This document shows positions 7,542 to 16,286 of a stretch of 64,000 nucleotides of DNA, piece by piece. The stretch lies in the NCBI RefSeq assembly GCF_015291625.1, contig NZ_CP030047.1, forward strand, positions 9,108,501 through 9,172,500. Reading direction: 5' to 3'. Both the position numbers and the translations under genes were made by a program. The first letter of the stretch is position 1. Each line of letters begins with the position of its first letter. The notes beneath the pieces are model-generated. The model did no database searches. It worked only from the letters and a program-made list of their open reading frames with translations, and was not told the DNA's origin. The stretch is from Bradyrhizobium sp. CCBAU 53421 (lineage in GTDB: Bacteria; Pseudomonadota; Alphaproteobacteria; Rhizobiales; Xanthobacteraceae).

Positions 7542-9149
7542 ATGGAAGCCAAATTTCAGATCTTTCTTACTTTGCTCGGCGTGCTGGCGGGAACCGCCCT
7601 GGTTGCGCGGCGGACCGATATTGCGCCGGCGATCCTGCTGCTGCTGGTCGGCATCGTGCTCGCCTTCGTGCCGGGTATGCCGTCGCTGGAACTACCGCCC
7701 GAGCTCGTGCTGCTGGTGGTGCTGCCGCCGCTGATCTATTCGGCGAGCGTCGCGATGAGCTGGCGCGAGTTCAAGGCCAATCTGCGGCCGATCATCCTGC
7801 TCTCGGTCGGCTGCGTGATCTTCACCGCCTTCATGGTCGCGGCCGCGACCCACTACCTGATCGGGCTGCCCTGGAGCATCGGCTTCCTGCTCGGGGCGAT
7901 CGTCGCGCCGCCGGACGTGGTCGCGCCGCTGGCGATCGCGCGCAAGCTCGGCATGCCCCGCCGCATTCTGGTGGTGCTCGAAGGTGAAGGGCTCGCCAAT
8001 GACGCGACCGCGCTGATCCTCTACCGCTTCGCGCTCGCCGCCATCACCACCGGGCTGTTCTCGCTGCCGAAGGCGACCGGCACGTTCTTCGTCATCGTGG
8101 CCGGCGAGATCGCGTTCGGCACCGCGGTCGGCTGGCTCAGCCTGCGCGCCCGCCGCCGCGCCAGGGATCCGCAGGTCGAGATCACCCTGTCGCTGATCAC
8201 GCCCTATCTCGCCTACTGGATCCCCGAGCATTTCGGCGGCAGCGGCGTGATCTCGACCGTCGCCTGCGGCCTCTATATGAGCTGGAACGGGCCGCTGCTG
8301 ATCTCGGCCGCAACGCGCCTGCAGGGCATCTTCTTCTGGGATTTGGTCATCTATCTGATCGAGGGCCTGCTGTTCCTCCTGACCGGCTTCCAGATGCGCT
8401 CGTTGTACGAGAAGTCGAAGTCGTTCCCGCTGCACGACATCCTGACCGCCACCGTGCTGGTCGCCGTCATCGTGATCGTCGCGCGTTTCCTCTGGGTGTT
8501 TCCCGGCACCTATCTGCCGCGCTTGATCAGCGCCCGCGTGCGCGAGCGCGATCCGCTGCCGTCATGGCGGGCAGTGTTCGTGGTCGCTTTCACCGGCGTG
8601 CGCGGCGCGGTCTCGCTCGCCGCGGCGCTGGCGCTGCCGCTGACGCTCCCGAGCGGCGACGCCTTCCCGTACCGCGACCTGATCCTGTTCGTCGCCTTCG
8701 GTGTGATCTTCGTGACGCTGGTCGGGCTCGGTCTCGGGCTGCCGCCGGTCGTGCGCTGGCTCGGCCTCGCCCGGGACGGACGCAGCGAGCACATCGCCGA
8801 GCACGAGCAGGAAATCGAGGCGCGGCGCGAGGCGCTGAACGCGGCGCTGAAATCGCTCGATGCCATCACCGACGACCGCGAGCTCTCCGACGAGGTCATC
8901 AAGCTGCTGCGCTCGCGTCACGAGATCCGCATCAACCAGCTGCCCGACACGCTCGATCCCGACAGGCACGACGTCTCCGCCACCGGCACTGCGCTGACGC
9001 GGGAGCTGATCTCCTCCGAACGCAAGTTCATCCACATGCTGCTGCGCGACGGCAAGATCACCGACGAGACGAGGCGGCGCATCGAGCGCGACCTGGATCT
9101 GGAGGAGGCGAGCCTCTCCAACCGCGAGTATCGGAGGATTCCGTTGTAG
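7542..9149 (+). CDS. Na+/H+ antiporter, CPA1 (NhaP-like) family
   Basis: 535 aa, with about 12 membrane segments in residues 1-400 and a soluble charged tail of about 130 residues. Family landmarks: APPDVVAP with Asp125, in the position of the CPA1 TDP/PD motif, and GEGLANDAT with Asn153-Asp154, the ion-binding ND pair of electroneutral CPA1 exchangers. It exchanges cytoplasmic Na+ (or K+) for protons across the inner membrane. The helical tail (residues 410-535) is likely a regulatory cytosolic domain. The gene ends at a 12-bp-stem hairpin shared with the convergent Rieske gene. Confidence 0.88.
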   Translation: MEAKFQIFLTLLGVLAGTALVARRTDIAPAILLLLVGIVLAFVPGMPSLELPPELVLLVVLPPLIYSASVAMSWREFKANLRPIILLSVGCVIFTAFMVAAATHYLIGLPWSIGFLLGAIVAPPDVVAPLAIARKLGMPRRILVVLEGEGLANDATALILYRFALAAITTGLFSLPKATGTFFVIVAGEIAFGTAVGWLSLRARRRARDPQVEITLSLITPYLAYWIPEHFGGSGVISTVACGLYMSWNGPLLISAATRLQGIFFWDLVIYLIEGLLFLLTGFQMRSLYEKSKSFPLHDILTATVLVAVIVIVARFLWVFPGTYLPRLISARVRERDPLPSWRAVFVVAFTGVRGAVSLAAALALPLTLPSGDAFPYRDLILFVAFGVIFVTLVGLGLGLPPVVRWLGLARDGRSEHIAEHEQEIEARREALNAALKSLDAITDDRELSDEVIKLLRSRHEIRINQLPDTLDPDRHDVSATGTALTRELISSERKFIHMLLRDGKITDETRRRIERDLDLEEASLSNREYRRIPL

Positions 9150-9166
9150 CGCGGGATATCTCCACA

Positions 9167-9194
9167 CGTCGTCCCGGCGAAGGCCGGGACGACG
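9167..9194. terminator. Perfect hairpin between convergent genes
   Basis: Arms CGTCGTCCCGGC (9167-9178) and its exact complement (9183-9194) enclose a GAAG loop, a 12-bp perfect stem. It lies between the 3' ends of the antiporter and Rieske genes, so it may stop transcription both ways. There is no T-run. The arms match the ends of the longer repeats at 17190 and 37433, so it may be a collapsed copy of that family. Confidence 0.55.
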
Positions 9195-9202
9195 GCGGGT
9201 AA

Positions 9203-10543
9203 TCACTCCGCCGCGGCGTTCTGGCCGGGACCGCCGACGAAGCCCGTGGGATCGCCGAACCGCTCGATCATCACGGCGGTGAGATCCTTGGTCTTGCTGG
9301 TGACGCAGGCGCCGGAGCGCACGGTGTAGCGATCCTGGTGCCTGGCGTGCGGCGGCGCCTCGCCGCTTTGCAGCGCGCGGGCCGCCTCCATCACCAGCTT
9401 GCGGAAATGCATGATGCCGAGATCGGTCGGGCCGAGATGCTCGCGGGTGCGGTCGGCGATCGGGCCCTGGCTGTCCTGCACCGCGGCGTCCTGCTCGGAG
9501 ACGCCCTTGATCCCGGTGTAGCTCTTGGTCCGCTGTAGCTTGCGGTCGATCAGATAGTCGTTGGCCTTGTTGCGCAGCGGCACGTAGTTCTCGTCGACCA
9601 CCGCCATCACGCCGTTGCCGTTGGCGTAGCCCTCCCGCTCGGCATCGGTCAGCGGCCGATGCGGATTCCAGGCATAGGTGTAGATCCAGCAATTGGTGTC
9701 GGTCACCGGCACGAAGGTCTGGCCGAACATGTTCTCGCCCGGCATCGAGCTCGGCGCGTAGCTGTGGAACGGCATCAGGAACTGTGCGATGCGCCAGTAG
9801 ATGTTGTCGCTGCCGGTGAGCCGCCCGCCCGCGACGGTGAGCCCCGCCTCATGCGGATTGATCTTGATGACGGGGCGCGGATCCTCGGCGATCCAGCGCA
9901 TGTGATCGGTCGCGACCCGGGTCAGCGGGTTGACGAAATGCTTCTTGATGTCGAGGATCTCGTTCTCCTCCTTCTCGAAGGAGAGATGCGCGAAGGTGAA
10001 ATGCGCGGTGTCGATCGAGCCCTCCACCGCCTGCACCCAATTGCAGTCCTGCCACTTCTTGGTGACGAAGCGATGCGAGGCCGGCAGCAGCGCCATCTCC
10101 AGCGCCGGCAATTCCGGCATCACCTCGGCGGGGCCCATATAGGCCCAGATCATCTCGCCCCATTCGCGCACCGGGTAGGACTTGATGCGGATCAGGTCTT
10201 TTGCATTCAGGTCCGGATACGACGTCGGCATGTCGACGCAGCGGCCGTCGGTGTCGAACTTCCAGCCATGATAGACGCAGCGGATGCCGCATTCCTCGTT
10301 GCGGCCGAGCCAGAGATTGGCGCCGCGGTGCGGGCAGTATTGATCGATGACACCAACCACGCCCCTCGAGTCGCGGAAAGCTAGCAGCTCCTCGCCCATG
10401 ACCACGATCTTCTTCGGGTCGCTGTCGGGTTCCGGCAGCTCTTCCGACAGCAGCACCGGAATCCAGAACCGGCGCAGCAATTCGCCCATTCCCGTTCCGG
10501 CACCCGATTCGGTGAGGAATTTGTTGTCTTCGGCGCGGAGCAT
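9203..10543 (-). CDS. Rieske aromatic-ring oxygenase, large subunit
   Basis: 446 aa. The Rieske [2Fe-2S] ligands are C70/H72 (CPHRG) and C89/H92 (CVYHGW). The mononuclear iron site is in SIDTAHFTFAH (Asp178, His181, His186). Overall length and order resemble phthalate 4,5-dioxygenase and related O-demethylases of the phthalate family. Such proteins hydroxylate or demethylate aromatic or N-heterocyclic substrates with electrons from a separate reductase; none is encoded beside it. The substrate is unknown. It is a single gene with a GGGGA-type ribosome site, separated by 184 bp from the DsrE-like gene upstream. Confidence 0.87.
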   Translation of the reverse strand: MLRAEDNKFLTESGAGTGMGELLRRFWIPVLLSEELPEPDSDPKKIVVMGEELLAFRDSRGVVGVIDQYCPHRGANLWLGRNEECGIRCVYHGWKFDTDGRCVDMPTSYPDLNAKDLIRIKSYPVREWGEMIWAYMGPAEVMPELPALEMALLPASHRFVTKKWQDCNWVQAVEGSIDTAHFTFAHLSFEKEENEILDIKKHFVNPLTRVATDHMRWIAEDPRPVIKINPHEAGLTVAGGRLTGSDNIYWRIAQFLMPFHSYAPSSMPGENMFGQTFVPVTDTNCWIYTYAWNPHRPLTDAEREGYANGNGVMAVVDENYVPLRNKANDYLIDRKLQRTKSYTGIKGVSEQDAAVQDSQGPIADRTREHLGPTDLGIMHFRKLVMEAARALQSGEAPPHARHQDRYTVRSGACVTSKTKDLTAVMIERFGDPTGFVGGPGQNAAAE

Positions 10544-10727
10544 GGCGTTTCCCCGGGAGTTGTTTTTGATTTTCCCGGAGCTTGGCGTAGCGGATACGCG
10601 ACGTCAATGCGATTGGCTGCGCGCGGCCGACAGCCCTGTCCCGCGAGCGGATGGATGCGCGCTCATTTCCGCGCCCGCCGGTCCACACCCGCGCAAGGGA
10701 TTGATGGCAGGCTGGCCGCCCTCCAGC

Positions 10728-11327
10728 CTACGGCTTCACGTAGGCCCATCCCTTCTCCTGCAGTTCCATCACGCGTACGACGCCGGACTTCACGACTTCC
10801 GCCTGCTTGATGATCGGGATCGACTTGTTCTCGGCCTTCTGCATCTTCTCCTGGGTGTTGCCGCAGGCCTTGAACGATACCTCGGGCGAACTGAGGGCCA
10901 TTTCCTCGATGCGGGCCTTCACCGGCGAGGTATCCTCGCGGAGCATGTGCAGGCCCGGGCCGAACGTGACCACCTCGATCTTCACCTTCTCGCCAACGCC
11001 CTTGTAATACTCGGCCACGTTCGTTGCGTTGTTGAGCGTGAGATTCATGGCGGCAGGATCATTGCTGTTCACCTGGAGGATCAGACGATGCTCCTTCCCT
11101 TTCGGCGCCGCCGGATCGTGCATGCGCGCATATGCGGAACGCTTGCGCGTTTCGGCCATGGCTCGCGGCTTTTCCGATTTCTGTACGTCGCTGGCCCGGT
11201 GAGTTGCGGACTGCTCGCCCGGTACCCAGTATTTTCCACCTTGCTCGGCCACCGCCAACGGCGTGGAAGCCAGCATAGCGATGGCAGCCATCGCAACAAA
11301 TTTCGCAACAGACTCAAGATTGCACAT
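10728..11327 (-). CDS. Exported DsrE-family protein
   Basis: 199 aa from the ATG at 11327, which has GGAG seven bases upstream and opens a signal peptide (FVAMAAIAMLASTPLAVA). The C-terminal 110 residues match the DsrE/DsrF-like fold: LILQVNSNDPAAMNLTLNN, then VEVVTFGPGLHML and VSFKACGNT. The Cys in FKACGNT occupies the position where sulfur-carrier members have a conserved Cys. DsrE-like proteins relay sulfur or act as uncharacterised periplasmic proteins. It is the last gene of a four-gene same-strand run, 38 bp after the VasI-like gene. Confidence 0.78.
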   Translation of the reverse strand: MCNLESVAKFVAMAAIAMLASTPLAVAEQGGKYWVPGEQSATHRASDVQKSEKPRAMAETRKRSAYARMHDPAAPKGKEHRLILQVNSNDPAAMNLTLNNATNVAEYYKGVGEKVKIEVVTFGPGLHMLREDTSPVKARIEEMALSSPEVSFKACGNTQEKMQKAENKSIPIIKQAEVVKSGVVRVMELQEKGWAYVKP

Positions 11328-11365
11328 TAGGGATCTCCATCTCGAAAAATCGGCGAACACACTTT

Positions 11366-11989
11366 TCAATTGCCGGGCCTTGCGACAGCGAGCGGCCATT
11401 TGCAGACCGCGGCCATCCTCGCGCGCATCCTGTCCAACCCCGCGAGCGAGAAGGTTGCGTCCTGGGCAGCCCCGGCACCGCGCGAGAGGTGGACAGCGAG
11501 GACCGCGTTATCGGGAAGCGCTTGCAGCAAGCGAACCGCATCGCCAGCGACGGCGACGCCGGAACCAGCCGCCGGCACGGTTGCCGCAACCTGCACCGGC
11601 TGGCCGTCGTTGATCCGATAGGAGATCGCATAGCCGTCGCCGCGGCCCGAGATAGCGGGCCCGGTGAAGGACAATTCGGTCCGCCCGCCGCGACACCGGA
11701 TCGACAGCTTCATGGACGAATCGACCGAATCGGACGTCGTCGCGGTGGCGATCGGTGAATAGTCGACGGGAGAGGTCGTCTCGCTGATCGTCCAGTTATT
11801 CGCCTTCGACACTTCGCGGCGGGTCGGTGCGGCGGCGTGCGACAGCCTGTCGAGGCACTCCAGACGCGCTTCACGTTGCAGCTCCGAGCAGGCGCGCAGC
11901 TGCGCCATGGGATCTTCCACCCCCTGCGCCAGGGCAACGCCGTTGACGACGGCGATTGCCGCAAGAAGCGGGGCGGCGATCCTGGTCAT
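11366..11989 (-). CDS. Exported VasI/TagO-like protein
   Basis: 207 aa from the ATG at 11989, opening a signal peptide (LLAAIAVVNGVALAQG). The body has the features of the VasI family: a paired-Cys segment CSELQREARLECLDRL and then NNWTISETTSPVDYS with SSMKLSIRCRGGRTEL. VasI/TagO proteins accompany some type VI secretion systems, but no T6SS gene is in the window. The ATG overlaps the stop of the TAXI gene (ATGA), indicating coupled translation. The family call is moderate; the role here is unknown. Confidence 0.72.
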   Translation of the reverse strand: MTRIAAPLLAAIAVVNGVALAQGVEDPMAQLRACSELQREARLECLDRLSHAAAPTRREVSKANNWTISETTSPVDYSPIATATTSDSVDSSMKLSIRCRGGRTELSFTGPAISGRGDGYAISYRINDGQPVQVAATVPAAGSGVAVAGDAVRLLQALPDNAVLAVHLSRGAGAAQDATFSLAGLDRMRARMAAVCKWPLAVARPGN

Positions 11990-13032
11990 CGCGATGCCCG
12001 TGCCGTCGCCGACTGACGGTCGAGCCACGCCTGCGCCGCAGGAAAGCGCGCGAGTCCCGGCACGGTCGCGCCGAGGTTGATCGATTTCCACTTCGGGTCG
12101 AAGCCGGGTCCCTGCAGCTTGTCGATACGCGAGAACAGATGATCGACGAAACGCGCAACACGCTCAAACCGGTTGGTGTTGGCCGGCCAGTTGAAGGCGA
12201 CGAGAGCGGTCGGCACGGCGATCGTGGCGACGCGATCACCCTGCTTGATCAGATTTGGGTAATCGGCTGCATCGAGAGCTGCCGGCAGATAATAGTCCTC
12301 GAACTTGCTGTCATACGGGACCGGCAGGAACTTGAAGCCCGCCTCGAACTTGCCTTTCACAAAGGCATCGACCGGCTTCGATGTAATGAAGACGACGGCC
12401 GCCATCTCGCCTTTCCGCATCTGCTCGAGCGCGACCTGGTGCGGAATGAACGTCTTCTCGATCTCGATGCCGAGGCGGCTGAAGATCAGCGGACCCGAAT
12501 AGGCCGCGGCGGTACCCTGGCTGTTGAAATTCACCTTCCTGCCGGCGAGGTCGGCCAGACTCTGAATCTCCGGCCGGACGAAGATATGCAGCTCGGACGG
12601 AAACAGGTTCAGGACGTAGGTGATCCGTCGCTGGATGTCCGGCACCTGGCTCTTGTATTCCTCCAGCGCGTCGGAATTGATGATCGCCGCGTCGATGCCG
12701 CGCAGATACAGCAGCGAGTTCAGATTCTCCACGGGCCCCCGCGTCACGACAGGCAGAACGTGCAGATTGTCGCCGTCATCGACCACGCGGGCCATCTCCG
12801 CGGCCAGGCGGATCGGCGCGCCTTCGAGAAGACCGCCGGCGAGGCCCACGGTCCAGGCATTCATGGCCAGAGCCTCAGGCCTGGGTTGGGGCGGTGCAGG
12901 GCGGATCAGATGAGCCTTGCGAGGCGGACCATGTTGCGGCTGTGCATCCGCCGGGAACGAATGCAACGCCGGGAGCAACGACACCAGGGCCGCAAGCAGG
13001 AACAGCGGGCGCAATCCAATGGACCTTTTCAT
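11986..13032 (-). CDS. TAXI-family TRAP transporter solute-binding protein
   Basis: 348 aa from the ATG at 13032, preceded by AAGGAG seven bases upstream; an ATG six codons earlier lacks such a site. It has a signal peptide (LFLLAALVSLLPALHS) and the TAXI-type binding-protein pattern: WTVGLAGGLLEGAPIRLA, then IDAAIINSD, DLAGRKVNF and GTAAAYSGPLIF. TAXI proteins deliver substrates to DctQM-type TRAP permeases; no permease is encoded nearby, so the partner is elsewhere or the protein acts as a sensor. It overlaps the VasI-like gene by 4 nt. Confidence 0.82.
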   Translation of the reverse strand: MKRSIGLRPLFLLAALVSLLPALHSFPADAQPQHGPPRKAHLIRPAPPQPRPEALAMNAWTVGLAGGLLEGAPIRLAAEMARVVDDGDNLHVLPVVTRGPVENLNSLLYLRGIDAAIINSDALEEYKSQVPDIQRRITYVLNLFPSELHIFVRPEIQSLADLAGRKVNFNSQGTAAAYSGPLIFSRLGIEIEKTFIPHQVALEQMRKGEMAAVVFITSKPVDAFVKGKFEAGFKFLPVPYDSKFEDYYLPAALDAADYPNLIKQGDRVATIAVPTALVAFNWPANTNRFERVARFVDHLFSRIDKLQGPGFDPKWKSINLGATVPGLARFPAAQAWLDRQSATARASR

Positions 13033-13059
13033 CGGCCAGCTCCTTTGCACGACATCACA

Positions 13060-13284
13060 TCAGCGCGTTCGTCCCTGCTGCAACGACCGCACATCCGCAC
13101 TTTGCGGCTGTTCCTTGGCTGGAGCGGACTCGCCCCCAGGGCTCGTCTTGGCTTGTGCGGGTCGCTGGGAATTGCCGGCGATGCCATTGGACTGCGCGTA
13201 CGCTCTGCCGTCGGAACCCGGCAAACCCGCGAGACACATCACCACAAATGTTGCCGCAAACCGTAGGCGAGCCGCGGAATGCAT
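13060..13284 (-). CDS. Small exported protein, hypothetical
   Basis: 74 aa starting MHSAARLRF with a hydrophobic stretch (AATFVVMCLAGLPG) and probable cleavage near AYAQS. The mature part is short, hydrophilic and rich in Gln, Pro and Ser, with no recognised fold. It ends 27 bp before the TAXI gene start and is on the same strand, so it is probably the first gene of that operon. There is no strong ribosome site. An overlapping frame at 13055-13291 lacks a signal peptide and looks less likely. Confidence 0.45.
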   Translation of the reverse strand: MHSAARLRFAATFVVMCLAGLPGSDGRAYAQSNGIAGNSQRPAQAKTSPGGESAPAKEQPQSADVRSLQQGRTR

Positions 13285-13520
13285 CGTCCACGCAGGGAGC
13301 CGCACCTGATCCGATTTGACGCGTGAGCCGGCAATTCGCGCGTCCAGTATCACCTGCCGCATGGTGATATCGCCCATTCCTGATGCGGCATCATAGGGCT
13401 CACCGGCTCGCGGATACTATGACCCGCAAGGATTACCCCTGCCGACGCGCAGCTTTGTGGGCGAGGCTGGAACGTCGCGCTCGGCCGTGGCCGGCCGGCG
13501 ACGTCAGGCCAGCGCTGTCC

Positions 13521-14414
13521 TCACACCGGCCGCTCGCCCTTGACGGTCACGCGGGTGCCGGAGCGGGTGTGGGGCCAATAGTCCCACATCGCGCGATGCT
13601 GGGCGCAGCGGTTGTCCCAGAACGCGATCGCGTTCTCGGTCCAGCGGAAGCGGCACTGGAACAGCGGGTTCTCCGCATGCTGGTAGAGGTAGGCCAGCAT
13701 GGCGTCGCTCTCGTCGCGCGGGATGCCGACGATGAAGCGGGTGAAGCCGCGATTGACGTAGAGCGACTTTTTCCCGGTCACCGGATGGGTGCGGACCACC
13801 GGATGCTCAGCGCGGGGATATTCCCGTTTGTCGGCGACGCCATAATTGGCGTACAGGCCGCGATAAGTCTGCTCGCCGTCATGCAGCGCGGTCAGCCCGT
13901 CGAGATAGGCCTTCATGCGGTCCGACAGCGCCTCATAGGCGGCATACATGTTGGCGAACAGCGTGTCGCCGCCGCGTGGCGGGCACTGCTTGATATAGAG
14001 GATCGAGCCCATCGGCGGCTCGAGATCGCAGGACACGTCGGTGTGCCAGCCCTCGCCATTGGCGCGTGGGCTGTCCTTGTCGGCATAGATCTTCATCAGC
14101 GCCGGATCGCCCTCATTGGGCGCGGCCGGATGCACGTGCAGCTCGCCGAACTTGCGGCCAAAGGCGAGGTGCTGGTCGGGGCTGATGTGCTGGTCGCGGA
14201 AGAAGATGACGAGATTCTCGGCCAGCGCGCGATGGATCTCGTCCATCTGGCGGTTGGAACGCGCATTGTCGCCAACCAGCTTGCCGATATCGACGCCGGA
14301 GATTTCCGCGCCGATGATCGGCGTCAGCTTCTCGACGCCGATGGTCTCATAGGGCTCGGATTGGTCGGCGAGGTGGCGGTAGCGCGGACCCTGCTTGCCG
14401 GACAGCGAGCTCAT
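13521..14414 (-). CDS. TauD/TfdA-family 2-oxoglutarate dioxygenase
   Basis: 297 aa from the ATG at 14414, with GGAG seven bases upstream. Iron ligands are His124 and Asp126 (GWHTDVS) and the distal His near 273 (CAQHRA); the 2-oxoglutarate-binding Arg is near 288 (SGTRVTV). The family oxidises taurine, 2,4-D, alkyl sulfates and similar compounds, releasing succinate and CO2. The substrate here is not determined; no sulfonate genes are adjacent. The frame stays open ~100 codons upstream, but that part is repeat sequence rather than protein. Confidence 0.85.
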   Translation of the reverse strand: MSSLSGKQGPRYRHLADQSEPYETIGVEKLTPIIGAEISGVDIGKLVGDNARSNRQMDEIHRALAENLVIFFRDQHISPDQHLAFGRKFGELHVHPAAPNEGDPALMKIYADKDSPRANGEGWHTDVSCDLEPPMGSILYIKQCPPRGGDTLFANMYAAYEALSDRMKAYLDGLTALHDGEQTYRGLYANYGVADKREYPRAEHPVVRTHPVTGKKSLYVNRGFTRFIVGIPRDESDAMLAYLYQHAENPLFQCRFRWTENAIAFWDNRCAQHRAMWDYWPHTRSGTRVTVKGERPV

Positions 14415-14449
14415 GGGCGTTCTCCCGATGGTTCTTGATTGGGAGCATG

Positions 14450-14690
14450 GTAGCCCGGATGGAGCGAAGCGCAATCCGCGCTGCAAGCATAACCGTCGTC
14501 CCGGACAAGCCAACGGGTCGGCGCGGAGCGCCGCCCGATGACAGGCTCCGCGAAGCGGAGCGCAGATCCGGGACTCATAACCACAGGATCGGGTTTTGCG
14601 AAGGTTGGTAACCCGCATCTCGCGCCATAACCACGGCCTGTGGTTATGGGTCCCTCCTCCCGTGCGCAATTGCGCACTAGGCAGGGACGA
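14450..14690. repeat. Mosaic of dispersed hairpin repeats
   Basis: The 321-bp gap between ispG and the TauD-type gene holds no credible gene. It contains GTAGCCCGGATGGAGCGAAG (also near 36364), a 10-bp stem CCATAACCAC/GTGGTTATGG at 14625-14649, and the perfect palindrome GTGCGCAATTGCGCAC at 14662-14677. It reads as several nested repeat fragments. Confidence 0.7.
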
Positions 14691-14735
14691 CATTTTAGTG
14701 CGGGTCACGCGCGTGTGGGTACGCGCGAAGTGAAA

Positions 14736-16025
14736 CTACTCCGCGGCGCCCGCCGGCTCCGGCACCTTGGCGCCAGCGCCGTACTTCTGGTCGATATAGT
14801 CGATCACCAGCGCCTTGAAGTCGGCGGCGATGCCGGGACCGCGCAGGGTGCGGAACTTCTTGCCGTCGACGAACACAGGCGCGGCCGGCGCCTCGCCGGT
14901 GCCGGGCAGCGAGATGCCGATATTGGCGTGCTTGGATTCGCCGGGGCCGTTGACGATGCAGCCCATCACGGCGACGTTGAGCTGCTCGACGCCCGGATAT
15001 TTCGTCTTCCAGGCCGGCATCTCGTCGCGGATGAAATCCTGGATCGAGCGTGCCAGCTCCTGGAACGTGGTCGAGGTGGTGCGGCCGCAACCCGGGCAGG
15101 CCGCAACCAGCGGCACGAAGGTGCGGAAGCCCATGGTCTGCAACAATTCCTGCGCGACCTGTACTTCCAGCGTGCGATCGCCGCCGGGCTCCGGCGTCAG
15201 CGAGATGCGGATGGTGTCGCCGATGCCCTGCTGCAGCAGGATGCCGAGCGCGGCCGAGGACGCGACGATGCCCTTCGAGCCCATGCCCGCCTCGGTGAGG
15301 CCGAGATGGATCGCGTAATCCGAGCGGCGCACGACTTCCTGATAGACCGCGATGAGGTCCTGCACGGCCGAAACCTTCGCCGACAGGATGATTCTGTTCT
15401 TCGGCATGCCGAGCTCTTGGGCGCGGGCCGCCGACAGCAGCGCCGACTGCACCATCGCCTCGCGCGTCACCGCACGGGCATCGCGCGGATTGTCCGACGC
15501 CGTGTTCTCGTCCATCAGCTTGGTGAGCAGCTCCTGGTCGAGCGAACCCCAATTGGCGCCGATGCGCACCGGCTTGTCGTTCTTGTTGGCGATCTCGATG
15601 ATATCGGCGAACTGGGTGTCGCGCTTGTTCTTGAAGCCGACATTGCCGGGATTGATGCGGTACTTGTCGAGCGCCTCGGCGCAGGCCGGATACTCGGCGA
15701 GCAGCTTGTGGCCGATGTAATGGAAGTCACCGATCAGGGGCGTGGTGATGCCGCGCTTGCGCAGGCCGTCACGGATGTGCGGCACGGCGGCAGCGGCCTC
15801 CTCGCGGTCGACGGTGATGCGCACCATCTCGGAGCCGGCGCGGGAGAGCGCGGCGACCTGGGCGATGGTGCCATCGACATCTGCGGTGTCGGTGTTGGTC
15901 ATCGACTGCACGACGATCGGCGCGCCGCCGCCGACGGCGACGTTACCGACCATGACCTGCGTGGTTTGGTGCCGCGGCGCGGGACCGGCGACGTCGTCTT
16001 GCGGCAAAATCTCGGGCTTGTTCAT
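14736..16025 (-). CDS. ispG: 4-hydroxy-3-methylbut-2-enyl diphosphate synthase
   Basis: 429 aa. IspG (GcpE) converts 2-C-methylerythritol 2,4-cyclodiphosphate to HMBPP in the MEP isoprenoid pathway, using a [4Fe-4S] cluster. The three cluster cysteines are C310 and C313 (ACPGCGR) and C356 (GCIVNGPGE). The N-terminal TIM-barrel part includes VQSMTNTDT and [10 protein letters not shown]. The start MNKPEI matches my memory of Bradyrhizobium IspG; a frame 10 codons longer exists. It is transcribed alone, divergent from the sulfurtransferase gene. Confidence 0.96.
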   Translation of the reverse strand: MNKPEILPQDDVAGPAPRHQTTQVMVGNVAVGGGAPIVVQSMTNTDTADVDGTIAQVAALSRAGSEMVRITVDREEAAAAVPHIRDGLRKRGITTPLIGDFHYIGHKLLAEYPACAEALDKYRINPGNVGFKNKRDTQFADIIEIANKNDKPVRIGANWGSLDQELLTKLMDENTASDNPRDARAVTREAMVQSALLSAARAQELGMPKNRIILSAKVSAVQDLIAVYQEVVRRSDYAIHLGLTEAGMGSKGIVASSAALGILLQQGIGDTIRISLTPEPGGDRTLEVQVAQELLQTMGFRTFVPLVAACPGCGRTTSTTFQELARSIQDFIRDEMPAWKTKYPGVEQLNVAVMGCIVNGPGESKHANIGISLPGTGEAPAAPVFVDGKKFRTLRGPGIAADFKALVIDYIDQKYGAGAKVPEPAGAAE

Positions 16026-16286
16026 GGCGTCTCGAATATCAGGTTTTGGTGACATTCACCAAGGGGGGCGATGAGCCTCGCGCGCGGCGGGCCAAACGGT
16101 GATGTTTCCGAGTGAATTCAACAGCTTATGGCGCCGATTGAGGCCAAAGGCAAGCCATGCAGCGGCGTCCTGCATGGACAGCTATATTGGGCCGAATTGG
16201 GGTGAATCAAAGGGCAAAGTGACGGCTTTTCATGTGATCTGGCGCATCTTAGCATCCTGTTAAAGCAGTACCGGGAGGACGTGAAC

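Noticed and set aside
11956..13266. 436-residue plus-strand frame
   Set aside because: Antisense to the TAXI binding-protein gene; no recognisable domain and Arg/His/Asp-rich.
13055..13291. Alternative 78-residue minus-strand frame
   Set aside because: Overlaps the 13060-13284 frame, which has a signal peptide; this one has no such feature and is Arg/Cys-scattered.
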